This document shows positions 24,471 to 27,569 of a stretch of 27,569 bases of DNA, in pieces (the first letter of the stretch is position 1; every line of letters begins with the position of its first letter). This stretch comes from CAZOKN01 sp964580525. GTDB lineage: Bacteria > Pseudomonadota > Alphaproteobacteria > Rickettsiales > UBA6187. The stretch spans positions 1 through 27,569 of the forward strand of contig CAZOKN010000025.1 in the NCBI GenBank assembly GCA_964580525.1. The letters run 5' to 3'. The position numbers and the translations under genes are program-made. The notes beneath the pieces are model-generated. The model saw nothing but the letters and a program-made list of their open reading frames with translations, had not been told where the DNA came from and searched no databases.

Positions 24471-24947
24471 ATGGCACTTCCTCCACTAAACATAGGGAAT
24501 GATTCTTCTGGAGCTGATAGAAGGATTACTACAATACTAAGAAATTACTGGGAATATCTGCGCGATGATATGTCCTTTCCAGCTGAGAACGAGGTTGATC
24601 CTAAAGCTATTGCTGAAATATGGGAAAGCTGTTTTCTGGTTGTGGCTAACAATCTCTCTAAAAAAGAAGATTATGTTTATAAATATATCGGCAAAAAAAT
24701 TATAGAAGCTTATGGGGAAGATTTAACAGGTCTTACAGTTGATTCAATGGTGGCACCACAAGCTGGACATTTGGCGGAAGAATATGAAAAAGTATTGTCG
24801 TCTAAAAGAGCAGTTTTTGATGAAGGTGAAATTAGCGGTGCTGGTGGTAAGCAGGTTAAATACAGACAAATTCTTCTGCCGTTGGGTAAAGATGGTGTGA
24901 ATATAACAGCCATATTGGGTGGCATGTCTTATAAAGTGTTTGAATAG
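24471..24947 (+). CDS. PAS_5-domain protein
   Basis: A 158-residue protein of the PAS_5 family (single PAS-like fold typical of alphaproteobacteria). Recognisable pieces are NYWEYLRDDMSFPAENEVDPKAI at the start, YKYIGKKIIEAYGEDLTGLTV in the middle and KYRQILLPLGKDGVNITAILGGMSY at the end. There is no kinase, cyclase or DNA-binding domain, so any signalling role needs a partner. AGGA is 9 nt before the ATG. It precedes the NDUFAF6-like gene by 63 nt and may share its message. Confidence 0.88.
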   Translation: MALPPLNIGNDSSGADRRITTILRNYWEYLRDDMSFPAENEVDPKAIAEIWESCFLVVANNLSKKEDYVYKYIGKKIIEAYGEDLTGLTVDSMVAPQAGHLAEEYEKVLSSKRAVFDEGEISGAGGKQVKYRQILLPLGKDGVNITAILGGMSYKVFE

Positions 24948-25010
24948 ATGATATTTCCGAGCATTTATCTTTTACAAAGCTCGGTTAAAATCGGGTTTTA
25001 GGGAAAGTCT

Positions 25011-25871
25011 ATGACAGAAAACATCAATCAGTCTTTCTGCGCGCTTGAAGTTAAAAAAAGTGATTATTACAGATATTTGTGTTGTCTGTTTATTCCAGAA
25101 TCTTTGCGCTGGAGAGCATTTGCCATATATGCTTTTAATAGTGAAATTGCAAAAATTAAAGATGTTGTATCAGAGCCTATGATGGGGCATATACGCTTGC
25201 AATGGTGGCGTGATGCAATTGATGAAATATATTCTGGAAATTCTCCTAAAAAACATAAGCATAATATTTCCGAAGAATTGTATAAGGTTATTTCTGAGGT
25301 CAAAGTTCCCAAGCATTTTTTTGAAACCCTTATAGATGCTAGAGAGGCTGATATAGATTTCACTGGCTATGAAACTATCGAAAATATTGAAGAATATTTA
25401 TCTTCTACTTCTTCCACCTTGTTAAAAATGCTTATAGTTTCTATGGGTTTTGCATTGGATGAAAATATTGAAAAAATGGCTAATAATGTTGGAATTGCTT
25501 ATGCCCTTACTGGAATTTTACGCGCATTAAAGCACGATGCTCATCATAGAAGGATTATGCTACCAAAAAACTTGCTGGATAAAAATGGTATAAATTCTGA
25601 TGAGATTATTGAAGGTAAAAAGTTAGAAAAAGTTATTCCAATAATCGAAGAAATGTGTGGCAGGGTTGAATTAAATCTTGCAGAAGCAAAATCTCTTATG
25701 CCAAAAATTCCAAAACAAATTTCTTTTATATTTTTGCCACTGGCAATAGTTTATCCGTTTTTGAAAAGAATAAAAAAAACCAACTATGATATTTTTGGGA
25801 ATGATATTGAAATTGGGAAGCTGACAATGCAGCTGACTATATTTAAAGCGGCGGTTTTTGCTAGAGTGTAA
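25011..25871 (+). CDS. Squalene/phytoene-synthase-fold protein, NDUFAF6-like, probably non-catalytic
   Basis: A 286-residue all-alpha protein of the squalene/phytoene synthase superfamily. The segment AFAIYAFNSEIAKIKDVVSEPMMGHIRLQWWRDAIDEIY marks the NDUFAF6/alphaproteobacterial branch. The two Asp-rich Mg2+-diphosphate motifs of true synthases are lost: the first (DDxxD) reads EIAKIKD, and the second (normally NILRDVxED) reads GILRALKHDAHHRRIMLP. Prenyl condensation is therefore unlikely. Human NDUFAF6 is a complex I assembly factor, suggesting a similar role; this is homology inference. In many alphaproteobacteria the gene follows the Mth938 gene; here they are about 12 kb apart. AGGGAAAG precedes the ATG. 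No terminator separates it from the next, convergent gene 19 nt away. Confidence 0.88.
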   Translation: MTENINQSFCALEVKKSDYYRYLCCLFIPESLRWRAFAIYAFNSEIAKIKDVVSEPMMGHIRLQWWRDAIDEIYSGNSPKKHKHNISEELYKVISEVKVPKHFFETLIDAREADIDFTGYETIENIEEYLSSTSSTLLKMLIVSMGFALDENIEKMANNVGIAYALTGILRALKHDAHHRRIMLPKNLLDKNGINSDEIIEGKKLEKVIPIIEEMCGRVELNLAEAKSLMPKIPKQISFIFLPLAIVYPFLKRIKKTNYDIFGNDIEIGKLTMQLTIFKAAVFARV

Positions 25872-25890
25872 TTTAGCAATAAAAGAATAA

Positions 25891-26256
25891 TTATTCCTTG
25901 TGTTTTTTCTTTGGATTTTTAGCGGTATGGTGAAAATGGTGCAGCAGTCTGTGCAGCCATGGTGCGATGATTATGCCGGTTGTTGTGAGGATAACCAAAC
26001 CACTTAGTAATGCATAAAATGAGGCAAAAAGCTTCACGGCGTCAGTTTTCATTGGTGAAACAGCACCCATGCCGCCTAATATCATTGAGGCTTCGAGAAT
26101 AGAATCAATCCATGATATTTCACCTATAAAATGATAGCCAAAAATTCCTAAAAGCAGTGCCAGAGTTACTATCATAACTGCCAGCCAGACAGATTGGAAA
26201 ACGCGTTTTAACCATTTTTTGTATGATAATAGCGGTTGGCTGTGATGTTCGAACAT
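25891..26256 (-). CDS. Two-TM protein with potassium-channel-like topology but no selectivity filter
   Basis: A 121-residue membrane protein from the ATG at 26256 (MFEHHSQPLLSYKK); an upstream in-frame ATG at 26289 has no ribosome site. TM1 spans about 22-43, a re-entrant-like amphipathic stretch EISWIDSILEASMIL about 46-60, and TM2 about 75-98, with a His/Lys-rich cytoplasmic tail (RLLHHFHH). The order and spacing match the pore unit of two-TM K+ channels (Ion_trans_2), but where TVGYGD should be there is GGMGAVSP (61-68). I recognise the resemblance, not a characterised family. It could be a channel-derived protein of other selectivity or a pure fold relic. It converges on the NDUFAF6-like gene. 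Confidence 0.82.
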   Translation of the reverse strand: MFEHHSQPLLSYKKWLKRVFQSVWLAVMIVTLALLLGIFGYHFIGEISWIDSILEASMILGGMGAVSPMKTDAVKLFASFYALLSGLVILTTTGIIIAPWLHRLLHHFHHTAKNPKKKHKE

Positions 26257-26365
26257 AAAGTACCCATTAGAAACACTATGTATATACATAAAGCAAAGTC
26301 ATAAAAATGCAACTTATATTTATTTTTTCCCAATAGTTATTCAACTGCTAGATTGTCAATAATAC

Positions 26366-26395
26366 TTGACAAAAATGGGATGGTTATTGTATAAT
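26366..26395 (+). promoter_or_regulatory. Near-consensus sigma70 promoter for the DUF922 gene
   Basis: Perfect TTGACA (26366-26371) and perfect TATAAT (26390-26395) with an 18-bp spacer. A start of transcription near 26402 would leave about a 20-nt leader before the ATG at 26422. Confidence 0.85.
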
Positions 26396-26421
26396 ATGTG
26401 CACCCAAAAATTGGAGTGGTA

Positions 26422-27027
26422 ATGAGAAGTAAATCTTTTGCTAAATTGTTATATGGAATAAGCCTTATGCTAAGCATTATAGGCCATTCAAGCGTTGCTT
26501 ATGCCGAGCCAAAAATATCATTTAAAAATAAGATTTATAAAGTTCGCGGCAGTAGCATAAAAGATATAAAAAACTCAATTGGAAATAGTCGTAAAAACAG
26601 TACTAATAATGCTGATAATTTTGATGCCAGCACAAAATATAGCATGACTTGGAAATATTATCTTAAGGCTGACGCTTATGGTTGTAAAGCACAGCAGGCT
26701 GATGTTTCAATATCAATAACACATGAAATGCCTCATTTGGTAACTGCCAATATGCTATCATCAGAAGATAGAGATAATTGGTATTCATATTATAAATCAT
26801 TGATGAATCACGAGCTTGGCCATGCTGAATTGGGAATCGCCGCAGCTAATGAAATTGAGTGGGAAATAAACAACATGTTGCCTCAACAAAATTGCGATAT
26901 GGTTGTTGCCTATATTGAAAAAACAGCAAAAAATATTATAGAGAAATACGATAACCAAAATATTGTTTATGATTCTGTCACCGATCATGGTGTTAGACAA
27001 GGTGCTGTTCTTTTGGCTGCAAGATAG
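26422..27027 (+). CDS. DUF922 family exported protein with HExxH zinc motif
   Basis: A 201-residue exported protein of the DUF922 family (predicted zinc-dependent proteases). The signal peptide ends at AYA (about residue 28). The core has SMTWKYYLKADAYGCKAQQADVSI, typical of the family, and the metal motif HELGH at about 130-134 (MNHELGHAELGI). A Cys in QQNCDMV may pair with the earlier one in GCKAQ. A GTG at 26398 would lengthen the frame, but it lies before the predicted transcription start, and GGAG stands 5 nt before ATG 26422, which decides the start. Protease activity is a family prediction; no substrate is suggested by the neighbours. Confidence 0.9.
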   Translation: MRSKSFAKLLYGISLMLSIIGHSSVAYAEPKISFKNKIYKVRGSSIKDIKNSIGNSRKNSTNNADNFDASTKYSMTWKYYLKADAYGCKAQQADVSISITHEMPHLVTANMLSSEDRDNWYSYYKSLMNHELGHAELGIAAANEIEWEINNMLPQQNCDMVVAYIEKTAKNIIEKYDNQNIVYDSVTDHGVRQGAVLLAAR

Positions 27028-27192
27028 TTATAGCAGCATCTAATATTTTTCCTTTGCTATTGAGCATCACAATTTACAAAAAAACTATAGCGAAATAGTT
27101 TGTTCTGGAATTTTCTCTTCTATTTTAAGTTTAGAATGATATGTTGGCAAATACTGCTAATTGTATAAATAATCTGAACTATCATAATTATT

Positions 27193-27569
27193 ATGCCATA
27201 TAGTCGAGATATCACCAACAGTAAAATCCTTATCATAGATGATGATGAAATTTCGCGTGCTATTTTGCGTAGAACGTTTGAAAATGCTGGTTTTAGCAAT
27301 ATATCGGAATCATTTGATGGTATGCAGGGCTGGGAGAAAACTCTGGAGATTTCGCCTGATATAGTATTTCTTGATATGAACATGCCAGTTATGGGTGGCT
27401 TTGAATATTGCAAACAAGCCAGAAAAAACCCAGCATTCAGCAAAATGGCTATATTAGTACAGACAGCTTTGACCGCTCAGGATGAAAAGAAAAAAATTTT
27501 TGAGGCTGGTGCAACTGATTATATTAGCAAACCAATAGATCCTCAGGAAATACTTGCCAGAAGTTTAGT
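27193..27569 (+). CDS. Response regulator receiver-domain protein (3' end outside window)
   Basis: The first 125 codons of a CheY-like receiver domain, continuing past the window edge. The acidic pocket is LIIDDDE (residues 14-19), the phospho-accepting aspartate is D61 in VFLDMNMPVMGG, and the conserved lysine is K113 in DYISKPIDP. T91 (VQTAL) is the switch threonine. A 10-residue leader precedes the domain. The output domain is not visible, so it may be a stand-alone CheY/DivK-like protein or a longer PleD-like or phosphatase-fused regulator. No clear ribosome site is seen. Confidence 0.93.
   Translation, partial: MPYSRDITNSKILIIDDDEISRAILRRTFENAGFSNISESFDGMQGWEKTLEISPDIVFLDMNMPVMGGFEYCKQARKNPAFSKMAILVQTALTAQDEKKKIFEAGATDYISKPIDPQEILARSL

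Noticed and set aside
27082..27101. AAACTAT/ATAGTTT hairpin after the DUF922 gene as a terminator
   Set aside because: The stem has one G-C pair and no T run; likely chance in AT-rich DNA.
27120..27443. 107-codon minus-strand ORF at the window's right end
   Set aside because: It is a shadow of the response-regulator receiver domain on the plus strand, which has all family residues.

Overview
The window is ordinary-looking chromosomal DNA from an AT-rich alphaproteobacterium, in a draft assembly with four runs of exactly ten Ns. The alphaproteobacterial assignment rests on the hybrid malic enzyme MaeB, the yajC-secD-Mth938 cluster, an NDUFAF6-like squalene/phytoene-synthase-fold protein, a PAS_5 protein, a DUF922 protein and a propionyl-CoA carboxylase pair. 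No rRNA, tRNA, CRISPR array, transposase, phage gene or recognisable defence system is visible.

Layout. (1) Positions 1-6800: maeB (minus, cut by the window edge) diverges from a tight plus-strand run mutS - histidinol-phosphatase-like IMPase - trmFO, closed by a strong bidirectional terminator. (2) 6870-12300: transport and envelope genes: a glutamate/aspartate-type Na+ symporter (minus), an AT-rich spacer, an unknown small ORF, a His/Lys/Thr-rich lipoprotein, an APC amino-acid permease, a ClC Cl-/H+ exchanger whose 3' end is disturbed by an assembly gap, and a 47-codon entericidin-like lipoprotein on the minus strand. (3) 12400-16470: a 118-bp GC-rich imperfect palindrome, then a minus-strand cluster read as nlpD-like LysM/LytM gene - yajC - secD - Mth938 (NDUFAF3-like), driven by a good sigma70-type promoter; secF is absent from its expected place. 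(4) 16480-20370: pccB - pccA - acylphosphatase (minus), with PccB carrying an unusual specificity residue. (5) 20460-24350: a soluble lytic-transglycosylase-fold protein, DUF167, a PdxH homologue with an altered substrate-binding tail, an RlmD/RumA-type RNA methyltransferase and iron superoxide dismutase. Two identical 32-nt terminators lie 3.2 kb apart here. (6) 24470-27569: PAS_5 protein, NDUFAF6-like protein, a two-TM channel-shaped protein without a K+ selectivity filter, a DUF922 HExxH protein under a near-perfect promoter, and the start of a response regulator.

The genes suggest central carbon metabolism (malic enzyme, propionyl-CoA carboxylase), acidic amino-acid and other amino-acid uptake, envelope maintenance, protein export, RNA m5U modification, and possible complex I assembly (two homologues of human assembly factors). 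I did not find a clearly new multi-gene system. The most useful leads are single-protein deviations (PccB, PdxH, the filterless channel fold), the missing secF, the palindromic element and the unexplained small ORF plus lipoprotein.
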